Shown piece after piece: positions 42,055 to 51,450 of a DNA stretch of 64,000 bases; within the stretch, counting starts at the first letter, position 1; each line of letters opens with the position of its first letter. The translations under genes and the position numbers were made by a program. The stretch covers positions 101,553 through 165,552 of the forward strand of contig CAYUMU010000003.1 of the NCBI GenBank assembly GCA_964445985.1. The letters are read 5' to 3'. This DNA is from CAYUMU01 sp964445985. GTDB lineage: Bacteria > Planctomycetota > Planctomycetia > Pirellulales > S012-138. The notes beneath the pieces were generated by a model. That model saw nothing but the letters and a program-made list of their open reading frames with translations, was not told where the DNA came from and did no database searches.

Positions 42055-45000
42055 CTATTGGGCCTTGGTGCGCGACTTCAGATAGGCATACAAGTCGGCC
42101 AGGTCTTGGTCCTTGAGATCGTTCAAGAGTCCCGTCGGCATGAGAGATTGCTGACTGGTTTGCCGAAGGAGCAGGTCGTCGCCGGTAATGCGAACGGTGG
42201 TGTCGGGCGAGGTTTGCAGCAAGGTGCCATCGGGCGACTCGTAAATGACCAAGCCCAGATGGGTTTTGCCGCTACGGGTCGCAATCTGCGTGGTGCGGTA
42301 CAGGGGGGCCACGTTTCGCGACGGTTCGATGATGGCCGTGAACAGGTCGGCGCGAGAAAAGCGGCTAGCGGCGCCGGCCAGATCGGGGCCGAGCCGACTG
42401 CCCCCCTCGTGGCAGCGATGACAGGCTTTTTGTTTGAAGACGGCCAGACCGCGATTGATCTCTCCGCTGGCAAAATCAATCTTCTCCAACCGCTCTTCCC
42501 AGGCCGCCGCATTGAGCGAAGAAAGTCGATTCAACTCGGCGGCCGCCGCGGCATGCTCGGTGGCGAACCACTCGAACCAGGGGCCATAGGTCGCCAGCGG
42601 ATCCGCCTCAGTCGGCTCCGTAACGGGCAAATCGATGCCGGTGAACTGACGCAGCAAACCGGCCAGCGCCTGCCGTTCGGCTTTGCGGGGCTGATTGGCG
42701 CACGCGGAGCGGAGGTGCCGCAACACGAGCGCCAGTTCTTGAATATCGCCGGTCGGCGCCAGTTGTCCCAGCGCCGCGGCGACCGCGGTAACCACTTCGG
42801 GCTGTGGACTGGCGAGGGCCTCGAACAGCTTGGCCCGATCGGCTTCTTGCGGTTGGGCCGCCAGCACCTGAGCGATGGCGTCGCGCAGTCCGTAATCGAA
42901 CCATTGGGCCCTGAGGGCGGCCCCCGCCTCTTCGGGCGGCAATTGACCAACGATTCGCACAAGTTCTGAAGTCCAAAAGGGTTCTTCCTCGTCGGCAGAC
43001 TGGGCCGATTTCAGGAGCTTGCGAGCCGCCGTTTGAGCCAACTGCTGGTCGAGCCGCACGGCGAACAAACTGTGATCGGCGAAGTTGCCAAACTGCGGGT
43101 GCGACACCACCGCCGATGCCAAGCCTGGATCGTGAGCCATGAGCTCAACGAAAACCTCTTCCACCCGAGCCGGCCAATTTCGACTGGCGAACTCCTGCCG
43201 GCCCTTCAGCTTGGCGTGTAGCGAAACGAGTGCCGTGGCGCTAGCGGCCGACAGGTCGGGCGTGCGTTTGCCTGGCAACCGTGAGAAGACAATCAAATAA
43301 TGGATGTCCGCGGCCGGCGAGCTGGTGGCGGTCCACTGAGCCGCAATGGCGGTGAGCAAGTTAGCGTCTTCCAATTGAAGCATGCCAAGCAGTCGGGCCA
43401 ACTCGCGATTGACCTCGGCCGTGGTCGACGGAAATTGCCGGGCGAGGCGACGGCCAACTTCCCGCCGGGCCTCGTCGCGCAGGCGGTCGAGCCCCAGGGC
43501 GCTGTAGCCAGCGTAAACCTCGGGCTGGCCCGGCTGGGTTCGCACATCACCCAGCGCGAGTTGCATCAGGCGGATGGCTTCGAGTTGCAATGGTTCATCG
43601 GCCGTTTCCGTGGCATGCTTCCAAATCCGCAGGCACGAGGCGAAGAACACATCGGCCGGACGCGGAACTTCACGCTCGAGCCGCAGTCGCAGGGCAATCG
43701 CCAGTTCGCGGGGAGAATCGCCCGACGCTTGCAGGCCAACCCGTTCGGCCGCCAGGGCACACGCGGATCGCACATAGCGATCCTGGCTGGTCATGCCAAA
43801 ATGCCAGTCGAGTTGGGCCAGGCAGGCAGATGGGTCTTGCATGCCGCAGAGTTGCTTTCCCCAACGGGCAACGGCTTCCCAGGCAGCGCGTTCCACTTGG
43901 GCGTTGCCGTGCGAAGTGAGCCGGGCCAGTTGCGGAACCGCGGCGTCGCTGGGGTGGTCGAGGCCAATTGCCCAAGCCAGGCGGGCAAGCACCGGCGCCG
44001 GCGAGTTTGCGGCCACCGCGCGTTCGGCAATGTCGCGCGGCACGCCGCCAAACACTTCCACCAGAACTTCCACGGCGCGAACTCGCGCCGGCACGCTGTC
44101 ATGATGGAGCAGGGCTTCGGCAAAAGCGCGCGCGCCCAGCTGTTGGGCCTGGGGAATCCAATCGGCTCGGCTCCAGGCGGCGAGCGGCTGATTGGCCAGC
44201 AAGACTTCGTCGATAGGCGAGGGTGCTGCTACCGGGATGGGATCGCCCACTGCCTTGGCAGGGGGCTGGGAAGGATTGCCTTCGTAGCGAACGCGGAATA
44301 CTCCACCGGCTGTTCCCCGGCCGCCAATGGCCACGAACAGATCGCCTTGAGGGCCGACTTCGAGATCCACGGGGGCAAAGCCCACGTCGCCCGTGGTTTG
44401 CAAGAACACCTGGTGTTCGGTTTGGAGAGTTCCTCCGTCCGCTTGCAGCGGGCAGAAGTAAACGCGGCCCAGGGTCCAGCAACAGCAGAACAGGCCACCG
44501 CGATAGGGCTCGGGAAATTGCCGATGCCGATAAACCTTGGAACCGGTCGGCGACCCACGGCCGAACTCCGTCAATCGCGGCACGTTGTCGAAGAACGACT
44601 CCGGACGGTTCCAGCTTCGTTGCCAGCCGGATAGAAGCCAGCCATGTTCCAAGCCGGCGGCGACATCGAACAATCGCGTGGGCGCATACCAGGGCAGGTG
44701 ATGATCGCGTTCGCCGTCGGAATCGACAATCAACAGATTTCCGCCAGGGCTAAAGTCAAGATCATAAGGATTGCGAAAGCCATGCGCGATGACTTCCATT
44801 TGCCGGCCATCGGGCGACAGGCGCAGCACGGCCCCGCAGCGCGGATTCTTTACCGGAGAGTAAGGAGTCGTCACGTGTTCGCTGGTGACGCCGGCGTCGT
44901 TGCCGCAGACGATATAAACCCGGCCGTCGGGCCCTTGCACCACTCCGTTGGCGCCGTGCTCGGGATTGCGGAGGCTGGCGATGGTTTCGCGCTGGTCGAA

Positions 45001-45420
45001 CAGGCCATCGCCGTCGGGGTCGGTGAGCCGAGAAACGGCGTTATCGCCATTGCAAATAATGGCATCGCCGACAAAAGCGAGGCCATGGGCGCCGTTCTTG
45101 GGAAACTCCGAGAGGGTTTCCGCCGAGTCGGCGGCGCCATCGCCGTTGCTGTCGATCAACCGCTTCATGTAGCCCGGCCCCGCTACCACCACATGCCCCG
45201 TGGGATCGATGGTCAACGAGTAAACGTCGTGCGCCAGGGCATCGTCGGCGTAGCGCGTGACCACAAACCCGGCCGGGGCAGACAGCGGCGCCCGTTCTTC
45301 CGACGGGTCGGCCGCCGGAGCGCCCGGGGCCATCCGCTCCCAGCAACAGACAGAACCGGCCAGCGTTAGCAGCATCAGGGCCGCACGCTGCCTCAGGCGG
45401 AGCAGGCTAGCTACTTTCAT
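42055..45420 (-). CDS. PVC-type haem-binding protein (propeller, HEAT-like repeats, cytochrome c)
   Basis: A 1,121-residue exported protein of the planctomycete membrane-bound dehydrogenase group. Signal peptide ALMLLTLAGSVCC. Residues about 40-370 form a PQQ/glucose-dehydrogenase-like beta-propeller (GPGYMKRLIDSNGDGAADSAE, CNGDNAVSRLTDPDGDGLFD, GFRNPYDLDFSPGGNLLIVD, GDLFVAIGGRGTAGGVFRV). About 400-950 is alpha-helical with HEAT-like repeats, and a cytochrome c domain follows with CHRCH near residue 998 and GSRLGPDLAG; distal Met ligand probably in SLMPTGL. It likely oxidises a carbohydrate in the periplasm and passes electrons through the haem, but no substrate has been shown for this family. 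ATG 45420 (MKVASLL) is preferred to the TTG two codons earlier. Confidence 0.93.
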   Translation of the reverse strand: MKVASLLRLRQRAALMLLTLAGSVCCWERMAPGAPAADPSEERAPLSAPAGFVVTRYADDALAHDVYSLTIDPTGHVVVAGPGYMKRLIDSNGDGAADSAETLSEFPKNGAHGLAFVGDAIICNGDNAVSRLTDPDGDGLFDQRETIASLRNPEHGANGVVQGPDGRVYIVCGNDAGVTSEHVTTPYSPVKNPRCGAVLRLSPDGRQMEVIAHGFRNPYDLDFSPGGNLLIVDSDGERDHHLPWYAPTRLFDVAAGLEHGWLLSGWQRSWNRPESFFDNVPRLTEFGRGSPTGSKVYRHRQFPEPYRGGLFCCCWTLGRVYFCPLQADGGTLQTEHQVFLQTTGDVGFAPVDLEVGPQGDLFVAIGGRGTAGGVFRVRYEGNPSQPPAKAVGDPIPVAAPSPIDEVLLANQPLAAWSRADWIPQAQQLGARAFAEALLHHDSVPARVRAVEVLVEVFGGVPRDIAERAVAANSPAPVLARLAWAIGLDHPSDAAVPQLARLTSHGNAQVERAAWEAVARWGKQLCGMQDPSACLAQLDWHFGMTSQDRYVRSACALAAERVGLQASGDSPRELAIALRLRLEREVPRPADVFFASCLRIWKHATETADEPLQLEAIRLMQLALGDVRTQPGQPEVYAGYSALGLDRLRDEARREVGRRLARQFPSTTAEVNRELARLLGMLQLEDANLLTAIAAQWTATSSPAADIHYLIVFSRLPGKRTPDLSAASATALVSLHAKLKGRQEFASRNWPARVEEVFVELMAHDPGLASAVVSHPQFGNFADHSLFAVRLDQQLAQTAARKLLKSAQSADEEEPFWTSELVRIVGQLPPEEAGAALRAQWFDYGLRDAIAQVLAAQPQEADRAKLFEALASPQPEVVTAVAAALGQLAPTGDIQELALVLRHLRSACANQPRKAERQALAGLLRQFTGIDLPVTEPTEADPLATYGPWFEWFATEHAAAAAELNRLSSLNAAAWEERLEKIDFASGEINRGLAVFKQKACHRCHEGGSRLGPDLAGAASRFSRADLFTAIIEPSRNVAPLYRTTQIATRSGKTHLGLVIYESPDGTLLQTSPDTTVRITGDDLLLRQTSQQSLMPTGLLNDLKDQDLADLYAYLKSRTKAQ

Positions 45421-45692
45421 GGGCAAGGATGGTTTCTCTGGAATGGAGTGGGCGGCGGGAATAACTGCCCAGCAGGCAAGGCCACGCCCTGCAATTCACG
45501 CGCGGCACGCAGGGAATCCAACATGCCGCATCAGAGGGAAAGCTGGGCAAAAAGCAGTTCGGCAGGGAGAGAGGGGATTGGGGGAATGCTATTGTCCGCC
45601 CCCCCAACGCCCATCTCGGTGATATTCTACCGAAATACCGTGCAAAATGCGAGAGTTTTCCGCGAAGTCCGTATGCCCGAATGCCGCGACCC

Positions 45693-45790
45693 CGTCATTC
45701 CCGCAAAGAACCTGCCCCCCGTGAAGACGGGGGACGGGAATCCAGCAAAACCCGTCATTCCCGTGAAGACGGGAATCCAGTTGCGGCGGA
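45693..45790 (+). repeat. Two REP-like units (CGTCATTCCCG family)
   Basis: Two tandem units starting CGTCATTCCCG at 45693 and 45753 and ending GGGAATCCAG. The second is a simple hairpin, CATTCCCGTgaagACGGGAATCC, followed by TTGCGGCGGA. The first is extended by CCTGCCCCCCGTGAAGACGGGGG. Related copies lie at 47910-47965, 51356-51450 and 54437-54500, all in the same orientation. Confidence 0.85.
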
Positions 45791-46062
45791 TACGACCCTG
45801 CAATCAACATCAGCTTGAACGCGAACCGCAAATCGGGAAGTCATTCCTCGTCGCCTCCATCACCCAAAAAATAACCGCCCGGCAAAAAATACCTATTGGG
45901 TCGTACATAACATTTATGGCAGATTACACCCTGACAGATATCACCACATCAAATCAAAACTCACACACCTCCCAATTCCCAATTAGCACTTTGGCAGCCT
46001 TTTCGCAACCAGCCCCGGTTTTGTGAACACCGCTACGATTTTCAACCCGACGCGTTAGAATG

Positions 46063-46186
46063 TTATGCAAGTGCTAGCACGGCTCACCATGGTGTAAGAA
46101 GTTAAGGATGCTAGCACGGCCAATGTCGGCCACTGCTAGCACACTTAAATCCTTACGAATCGGACGATATGCTAGCACTTGCATAA
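46063..46186. repeat. 124-bp element with 17-bp terminal inverted repeats and four TGCTAGCA boxes
   Basis: TTATGCAAGTGCTAGCA at 46063-46079 and its exact complement at 46170-46186 bound the element. The palindrome TGCTAGCA occurs four times, at 46072, 46109, 46134 and 46170. A central GGCCAATGTCGGCC and matching GTTAAGGATGCTAGCA / TGCTAGCACACTTAAATCC halves give it near two-fold symmetry. No ORF. Looks like a MITE or other non-autonomous palindromic element. Confidence 0.8.
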
Positions 46187-46191
46187 TGCTG

Positions 46192-46227
46192 GTTAGCGAG
46201 GGAGTCCCACAAACGTCCCTCGCTAAC
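46192..46227. repeat. Perfect 12-bp hairpin
   Basis: GTTAGCGAGGGA at 46192-46203 and its complement at 46216-46227 around a 12-nt loop, five bases after the 124-bp element. It may be part of the same composite element. Confidence 0.75.
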
Positions 46228-46268
46228 GCATCACGTTATGAATCATCCGCCATGTGTGCCAAGTGTGC

Positions 46269-46295
46269 CATGCTTACGCCCGTGGCGTAAGCATG
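46269..46295. repeat. Perfect 12-bp hairpin with 3-nt loop
   Basis: CATGCTTACGCC at 46269-46280 and GGCGTAAGCATG at 46284-46295 around CGT. No T-run, so probably a dispersed palindrome rather than a terminator. Confidence 0.75.
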
Positions 46296-46597
46296 CCGCC
46301 CCATAGCTCGGCCATCTCAACCAAGAGTCCCTCAACGCAAACAATCACCCCCACCACATCTCACACCCCCTCATACCCATCTCCCCAATTTTCAATTTTC
46401 AATTTGCAATCCAATCCGCCCAGCTCCGCCAACCAACCACCGATCCCCCTCTTCAACTCCGAACTCCGAACTCGAAGACGCCCCTTGCCCAAACGCGCCC
46501 CCCTTTACCCAATGCAGCGGCCGGGGCAAAATTGGAAGCTTCAATGCGTGCGCCGCGCTGGTTTCCCCTGCTCTAATAATTTGGATCGTTCAAGCCG

Positions 46598-47887
46598 ATG
46601 CCCAACCCTCGCAACCTGGTGGTCGCCCAAAGCGGTGGACCGAGCGCCGTCATCAACAACACGCTGCGCGGCATCATCGAAATGGCCCGCGAGTTTCCCG
46701 AAATCGGCGCCGTTTACGGCGCCCGGCACGGCATCGAGGGTGTGTTGAAAGAAGAACTGCTCGACCTTTCGGGCCAGTGCGCCCAAGAAGTGGGCCTGCT
46801 GCGCTACACGCCGGCCGCCGGCTCGATCGGCACCTGCCGCTACAAGCTCAAGGACGGCCAAGACGAAGATTACGAACGGGTGATTGAGGTGCTCAAAGCC
46901 CACAACGTGGGCTATTTCATCTATATCGGCGGCAACGATTCGATGGATACCGCCCACAAGATCAGCCAGTTGGCCCACAAGCGAGGGCTGGACCTGGTTG
47001 CGGTGGGCGGACCCAAGACCATCGACAACGACGTGGGCGATAGCGAGTTCAAGCTGGTGGATCACACCCCCGGTTATGGTTCCACGGCCAAGTACTGGAT
47101 GCACATGGTGCAGTGGGCCAACGAAGAAAACGGCGGCAGCTGCCCTGCCGACCCGGTGCTGGTAATGCAGGCCATGGGCCGCAAGATCGGGTTCATTCCC
47201 GCGGCGGCTCGTCTGGCCGATCCCTGTCGCGAGTTGCCGCTGCAAATCTACCTGGCCGAAAGCCCTTGCGGCTTGGAGCAACTGGCCGACAACGTGAACG
47301 ACCAGCTTCGCCGCGATGGCCGCTGCCTGGTGGTGGTGAGCGAAGGCTTCGACGTGGGCGACTTGGGGTTGCTGAAAGACTCGTTTGGCCATGCCAAGTT
47401 CAGCAGCAGCCAAACCACCGTCGCCCAAGTGATTGTGAACTACCTGAACGAGCGCGGTCTGGCCGCCAAGGGAAGTGCCCGCGGCAATGTGCCGGGCACC
47501 GATCAGCGGCACGCCATGGCCTTGGCTTCCACGGTCGATCTGGAGGAAGCCTATAAAGCCGGGCAGTACGCCGCGGTGCTCTGCGCCCGCGGCGAATCGG
47601 GCTATATGTCGAGCATCCTTCGCGAAGATGGGCCAGTCTATCGGGCGCGGTACGACAAAGTTCCCCTCGAGAAGGTGGCCGCCGCCGATCGCAAGTTCCC
47701 TTCGGCCTGGATCAGCGAGAATGGCTACGACGTAACCGACGAATTCATTCGCTACGCCACGCCGCTGGTGGGCGAAGACATGGTAACGCTGCCCATCGTG
47801 CGGGGCCGGCTCCGCATGACGCGGTTCGAGCCCAAGTACGCCACCGCCAAGCTGGTCAGCTACGTGCCCCAGGGCGATCGCAAGTAA
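46598..47887 (+). CDS. 6-phosphofructokinase, probably pyrophosphate-dependent
   Basis: A 429-residue phosphofructokinase converting fructose 6-phosphate to the 1,6-bisphosphate in glycolysis. Active-site blocks: VAQSGGPSAVINNTLRG at the start, IYIGGNDSMDTAHK near residue 110, and GGPKTIDNDVG near residue 137. Lys in PKTIDND (instead of Gly in PGTIDND) and the GGNDS loop (instead of GGDGS) are marks of the PPi-using subgroup, which makes the reaction reversible. Other family blocks are DHTPGYGSTAKY, VMQAMGRKIGFIPAAAR, VVSEGF and GNVPGTDQRH. No ribosome site is obvious before ATG 46598, but the conserved first strand begins five residues in. It stands alone between two repeat-rich spacers. Confidence 0.92.
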   Translation: MPNPRNLVVAQSGGPSAVINNTLRGIIEMAREFPEIGAVYGARHGIEGVLKEELLDLSGQCAQEVGLLRYTPAAGSIGTCRYKLKDGQDEDYERVIEVLKAHNVGYFIYIGGNDSMDTAHKISQLAHKRGLDLVAVGGPKTIDNDVGDSEFKLVDHTPGYGSTAKYWMHMVQWANEENGGSCPADPVLVMQAMGRKIGFIPAAARLADPCRELPLQIYLAESPCGLEQLADNVNDQLRRDGRCLVVVSEGFDVGDLGLLKDSFGHAKFSSSQTTVAQVIVNYLNERGLAAKGSARGNVPGTDQRHAMALASTVDLEEAYKAGQYAAVLCARGESGYMSSILREDGPVYRARYDKVPLEKVAAADRKFPSAWISENGYDVTDEFIRYATPLVGEDMVTLPIVRGRLRMTRFEPKYATAKLVSYVPQGDRK

Positions 47888-47909
47888 ACGGGGAAGTCGA
47901 TCAACAAGG

Positions 47910-47965
47910 GGGGGGCGGGAATCCAGCCAACCCGTCATTCCCGTGAAGACGGGAATCCAGCAAAA
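47910..47965 (+). repeat. REP-like unit, CGTCATTCCCG family
   Basis: A partial GGGCGGGAATCCAG followed by a full CGTCATTCCCGtgaagACGGGAATCCAG hairpin at 47933-47960, in the short space between the convergent phosphofructokinase and RND permease genes. It may serve as a bidirectional terminator. Confidence 0.85.
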
Positions 47966-48020
47966 TCCCTCCCGAACCGCGTCGGGTTGCCAAAAAATGA
48001 TAGGCGTCAGCAATATTGAG

Positions 48021-51000
48021 CTAATGCTGCGGCCCGGACGCGCCATGCCGGTCGTGGGGATCGGGGCCGTGGACGGCATGCGCGCCGTTTCCCGTGGGCA
48101 ATGCGGGCGCGCCGTTGTCGATGACTTCCAAATCGGGGTGCTGGGGGGGAGCCGATTCCGCGCGTTGGGGCGGGCTCCACCATTCGCCGATTCGTTGAAA
48201 GAGCACAAAGAACACCGGCACGAAGAACACGGCGAGTACCGTGGAGGCGATCATGCCCCCGACCACGGCGGTCCCCAAGGCTTGTTGGCCCGCGGCGCCG
48301 GCGCCTCGAGCGATCACCAGGGGAACCACGCCCAGAATGAAGGCGAAGGAGGTCATGAGAATCGGCCGGAAGCGCAACCGCGCTGCCTGTTCGGCGGCTT
48401 CCAGAATGCTTTTGCCGCTGGCGCGAATCTCGCGGGCGAACTCCACGATCAAAATGGCATTCTTGCTCGCCAGGGCAATAATCAGCACGATGCCAATCTG
48501 CGTGTACAGGTTGATATCCATGCCCCGCATCGACACCGCCGCCACGGCGCCCAGCAGGCCCAGCGGCACCACAAAGATCACCGCGGCGGGCACGAACCAG
48601 CTTTCGTACTGGGCGGCCAGCACCAGGTACACCAGCAATACGGCCATGCCGAATACGAGGATGGATTCGCTGCCAACGCGCTTTTCTTGATAGGCCATGC
48701 CCGTCCAGTCGTATCCCATTTGAGAAGATAAACTTTGGTCGGCAATCTGTTCCATGATCTTCAAGGCATCGCCGGTGCTGTAGCCGTGCGCCGGTTCACC
48801 CGTGATCGAGGCCGAGGGGTACAGGTTGTAGCGATTGATCGTTTGCGGCCCGAACGACTCTTTCACCGTGGCCACGGTCCCCAGCGGCACCATGCCGCCG
48901 GCGCGGTTGCGCACCTCAAGCTGTTCGATGTCTTCGGGCCGGGCTCGAAATTGCGGGTCGGCCTGAACGCGCACCTGATACACCCGGCCAAACTTGTTGA
49001 AATCGTTTACATAGGCCGAGCCCAGGTATGCCTGCAGGGTGGAAAAAACGCTACTCAAGGGGATATCCAGCGTTTTGACTTTGACGCGGTCGATATCCAC
49101 ATACAACTGCGGCACGCCAGGCCGGAACGTGCTATTGACCAGCGCCATACCAGATTGCGTGCGGGCATCTTCCACAATTTCGGTCGTGGCTTGGAAGAGG
49201 GCGGCCCGTCCGATATCGCCGCGGTCTTCCACCTGCATTTCAAACCCGCCGCGCACTCCGAGCCCACGAATGGCGGGGGGCGGGAACGCGAATACCGTGG
49301 CTTCTTGAATCTGGCTAAGCTGCTGCTGCATGTTCGCCAGAATGGCCGTCAACGAGAGACCGCGATCGAGCCGCTCCTCCCAGGGATCGAAGGCGACAAA
49401 CATGGTGCCGGCGTTGGGCGCGCTGCTGTTGTCCAGCAGGGACAGCCCGCCGATCGAAATCCAACTTTCCACGCCGTCGGTCTCGGCCAAAATACCATCG
49501 ATTTTTCGCATCACGGTTTCGGTGCGTCGCTGCGAGGCGGCATCGGGCAACTGCACGCTGACCAGCACGTAGCCTTGGTCTTCGGTTGGCAAAAAGCCCG
49601 TCGGCACGCGCAGATACCACCAAACCGTGAGGCCAATGATCCCCGCGAACACCAGCATCACGGGCAACACCTGGGCCACCAGCACCCGCACGATGCTCGT
49701 GTAAACATTTTCGATTCCGCCATACACACGGTTGAAACCTCGAGCCAGGATATTCTTTTTGGCCTTCGGCGGGCGCAGCCACAGCGCGCACTGAGCCGGC
49801 TTGAGCGTGACCGCGTTCACCGCGCTGATCAGTGCCGTGGCGGCAATGGTCAGGGCGAATTGCCGATAAAGCTGCCCCGTGATGCCACTCAAGAAAGCGC
49901 TGGGAATAAACACGGCCAGCAGCACCAGGGTGATGCCGATCACTGGCCCGATGACTTCGCTCATGGCTTTGATGGTCGCCGGCTTGGGGGCCATGCCCTG
50001 TTCGATATGGTGGGTCGCGTTTTCCACGATCACAATGGCGTCGTCGACCACGATGCCAATCGCCAGCACCAGGCCAAACAGCGTGAGCATATTCACGCTG
50101 AAGCCCAAGGCGGCCATGGCGGCAAACGCGCCGATAATCGTCACCGGCACGGTGGTGGCGGGAATCAGCACGGCCCGCCAGTCTTGCAAAAACACCAGAA
50201 TCACAATCAGCACCAAAATGCCGGCCTCGAACAGCGTTTTATAGACTCCCTGAATCGAGGCTTCAACAAATTCGGTGGTATCAAGCGGGAAGTGATATTT
50301 CATGCCTTCGGGAAACGACTTGCTCATGCGCGCCACGACGGCCCGCACTTCCTCGGCCACGTCCAAGGCATTGCTGCCCGGCAATTGATAGATGCCGATA
50401 TTCGCGGTGGGCTGTCCCTGGTAGAGATTGAACTGATCGTACGATTGGGCGCCGAGTTCCACGCGCGCCACGTCCGCAAGCAACGTGCGCTCGGTGCCTT
50501 CGCCCGTTTTGACAATAATGTCTTCGAACTGCTTGACGTCGCTCAGGCGGCCCAGCGTGGTGACCGTGTATTGAAACGCCAGATCCTGGTTGGGCTGTGG
50601 CGGCTGGCCGATTTGCCCCGCGGCCACTTGCACGTTTTGTTCGGCGATCGCCGCCATCACGTCTTGAGTGGTCAGCCCTCGAGCCTTGAGTTTTTCGGGA
50701 TCGAGCCAGACCCGCATGCTGTAGTTGCCCGTGCCAAACACGGTGACTTCGCCGACGCCCTTGACGCGGCTCAATTCATCGCGCAAGCGAAGCGTGGCGT
50801 AGTTGGCCAGGAACAGACTGTCATAACGGTTGTCGGGCGAGGTCAACGAAATAACCAGAATGATATTGGTCGATTGCTTCTTGGTGGTGATGCCCTGGCG
50901 GCGAACTTCCTCGGGCAGCATGGGCTCGGCGATCGCCACGCGGTTTTGCACCAGCACCTGGGCGGCGTCGAGATCGGTGCCGATTTCAAACGTCACCGTC

Positions 51001-51272
51001 AGAGAATACGAACCATCGCTGGAAGAGGTGGACGACATATAGAGCATGTCTTCCACGCCATTTACCTGTTGCTCGATGGGCGCGGCCACGGTGTTCGCCA
51101 CCACGTCGGCGTTGGCGCCGGGATACATGCCCGACACCCGCACGGTGGGCGGCGTGATTTCGGGATATTGCTCGATCGGGAGCACCCAGAGCGCGACCAC
51201 GCCAACAATGATCGTCACAATCGCGATCACGTTCGCGAAGATCGGCCGTTCGATGAAGAATTTAGAAAGCAT
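48021..51272 (-). CDS. RND multidrug efflux transporter, inner-membrane permease (HAE1 family)
   Basis: A 1,083-residue AcrB-type proton-driven drug exporter of the inner membrane. It starts MLSKFFIERPIFANVIAIVT, with the typical first helix, a periplasmic porter domain (PTVRVSGMYPGANADVVANT, VKTGEGTERTLLADVARVELGA), the TM4 proton-relay acidic pair in GIVVDDAIVIVENATHHIE, the second porter/docking half, and a second set of helices ending in IIALASKNAILIVEFARE and RPILMTSFAFILGVVPLVIARGAG. Length is normal for the family. It is last in the operon marR - adaptor - permease, 142 bases after the adaptor, with a REP-like element in that gap. The outer-membrane channel (TolC type) is not encoded nearby. 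The C-terminus is Pro/His-rich. Confidence 0.96.
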   Translation of the reverse strand: MLSKFFIERPIFANVIAIVTIIVGVVALWVLPIEQYPEITPPTVRVSGMYPGANADVVANTVAAPIEQQVNGVEDMLYMSSTSSSDGSYSLTVTFEIGTDLDAAQVLVQNRVAIAEPMLPEEVRRQGITTKKQSTNIILVISLTSPDNRYDSLFLANYATLRLRDELSRVKGVGEVTVFGTGNYSMRVWLDPEKLKARGLTTQDVMAAIAEQNVQVAAGQIGQPPQPNQDLAFQYTVTTLGRLSDVKQFEDIIVKTGEGTERTLLADVARVELGAQSYDQFNLYQGQPTANIGIYQLPGSNALDVAEEVRAVVARMSKSFPEGMKYHFPLDTTEFVEASIQGVYKTLFEAGILVLIVILVFLQDWRAVLIPATTVPVTIIGAFAAMAALGFSVNMLTLFGLVLAIGIVVDDAIVIVENATHHIEQGMAPKPATIKAMSEVIGPVIGITLVLLAVFIPSAFLSGITGQLYRQFALTIAATALISAVNAVTLKPAQCALWLRPPKAKKNILARGFNRVYGGIENVYTSIVRVLVAQVLPVMLVFAGIIGLTVWWYLRVPTGFLPTEDQGYVLVSVQLPDAASQRRTETVMRKIDGILAETDGVESWISIGGLSLLDNSSAPNAGTMFVAFDPWEERLDRGLSLTAILANMQQQLSQIQEATVFAFPPPAIRGLGVRGGFEMQVEDRGDIGRAALFQATTEIVEDARTQSGMALVNSTFRPGVPQLYVDIDRVKVKTLDIPLSSVFSTLQAYLGSAYVNDFNKFGRVYQVRVQADPQFRARPEDIEQLEVRNRAGGMVPLGTVATVKESFGPQTINRYNLYPSASITGEPAHGYSTGDALKIMEQIADQSLSSQMGYDWTGMAYQEKRVGSESILVFGMAVLLVYLVLAAQYESWFVPAAVIFVVPLGLLGAVAAVSMRGMDINLYTQIGIVLIIALASKNAILIVEFAREIRASGKSILEAAEQAARLRFRPILMTSFAFILGVVPLVIARGAGAAGQQALGTAVVGGMIASTVLAVFFVPVFFVLFQRIGEWWSPPQRAESAPPQHPDLEVIDNGAPALPTGNGAHAVHGPDPHDRHGASGPQH

Positions 51273-51355
51273 AAATACGATCCGCTGACAGCTTAGGCGC
51301 CATCAATCATTTACTTCCTAGATAGTCATTGAAACTCTCTTATCGCTCGCGAACC

Positions 51356-51450
51356 CGTCATTCCCGCGAAGCCTGCCCTCGTGAAGACGGGGGGCGGGAA
51401 TCCAGTAAAACCCGTCATTCCCGCGAAGGTGGGAATCCAGTTGCGGCGGA
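51356..51450 (+). repeat. REP-like pair overlapping the 3' end of the RND adaptor gene
   Basis: Two CGTCATTCCCG units, at 51356 (extended form with CCTGCCCTCGTGAAGACGGGGG) and 51413 (CGTCATTCCCGcgaaggtGGGAATCCAG followed by TTGCGGCGGA). The second overlaps the coding strand of the adaptor from 51415 onward, so the adaptor's last ten codons and stop are repeat sequence. Confidence 0.85.

Larger units (their letters stand above)
45421..46597. other. 1.2-kb repeat-rich intergenic region
   Basis: No gene is supported. From left to right it holds two REP-like units (45693-45790), an AT-rich stretch (45840-46020), a 124-bp element with 17-bp terminal inverted repeats (46063-46186), two further perfect hairpins (46192-46227 and 46269-46295), and a low-complexity C/T/A-rich stretch (46310-46470) with CAATTTTCAATTTTCAATTT. 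This density of palindromes suggests a hot spot for small mobile elements. Confidence 0.7.

Noticed and set aside
43300..44634. 444-codon plus-strand frame within the PVC haem gene
   Set aside because: Composition is typical of an antisense shadow, and the opposite strand encodes a clear propeller/cytochrome protein.
46072..46177. Four TGCTAGCA boxes considered as a CRISPR array
   Set aside because: Repeats are only 8 bp and spacing is irregular. No cas genes or repeats of 23 bp or more occur in the window.
48735..51296. An 853-codon plus-strand open frame antisense to the RND permease
   Set aside because: It mirrors the permease in a GC-rich region and its translation is His/Arg/Gly-rich without any domain. 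The permease on the minus strand shows full family motifs.
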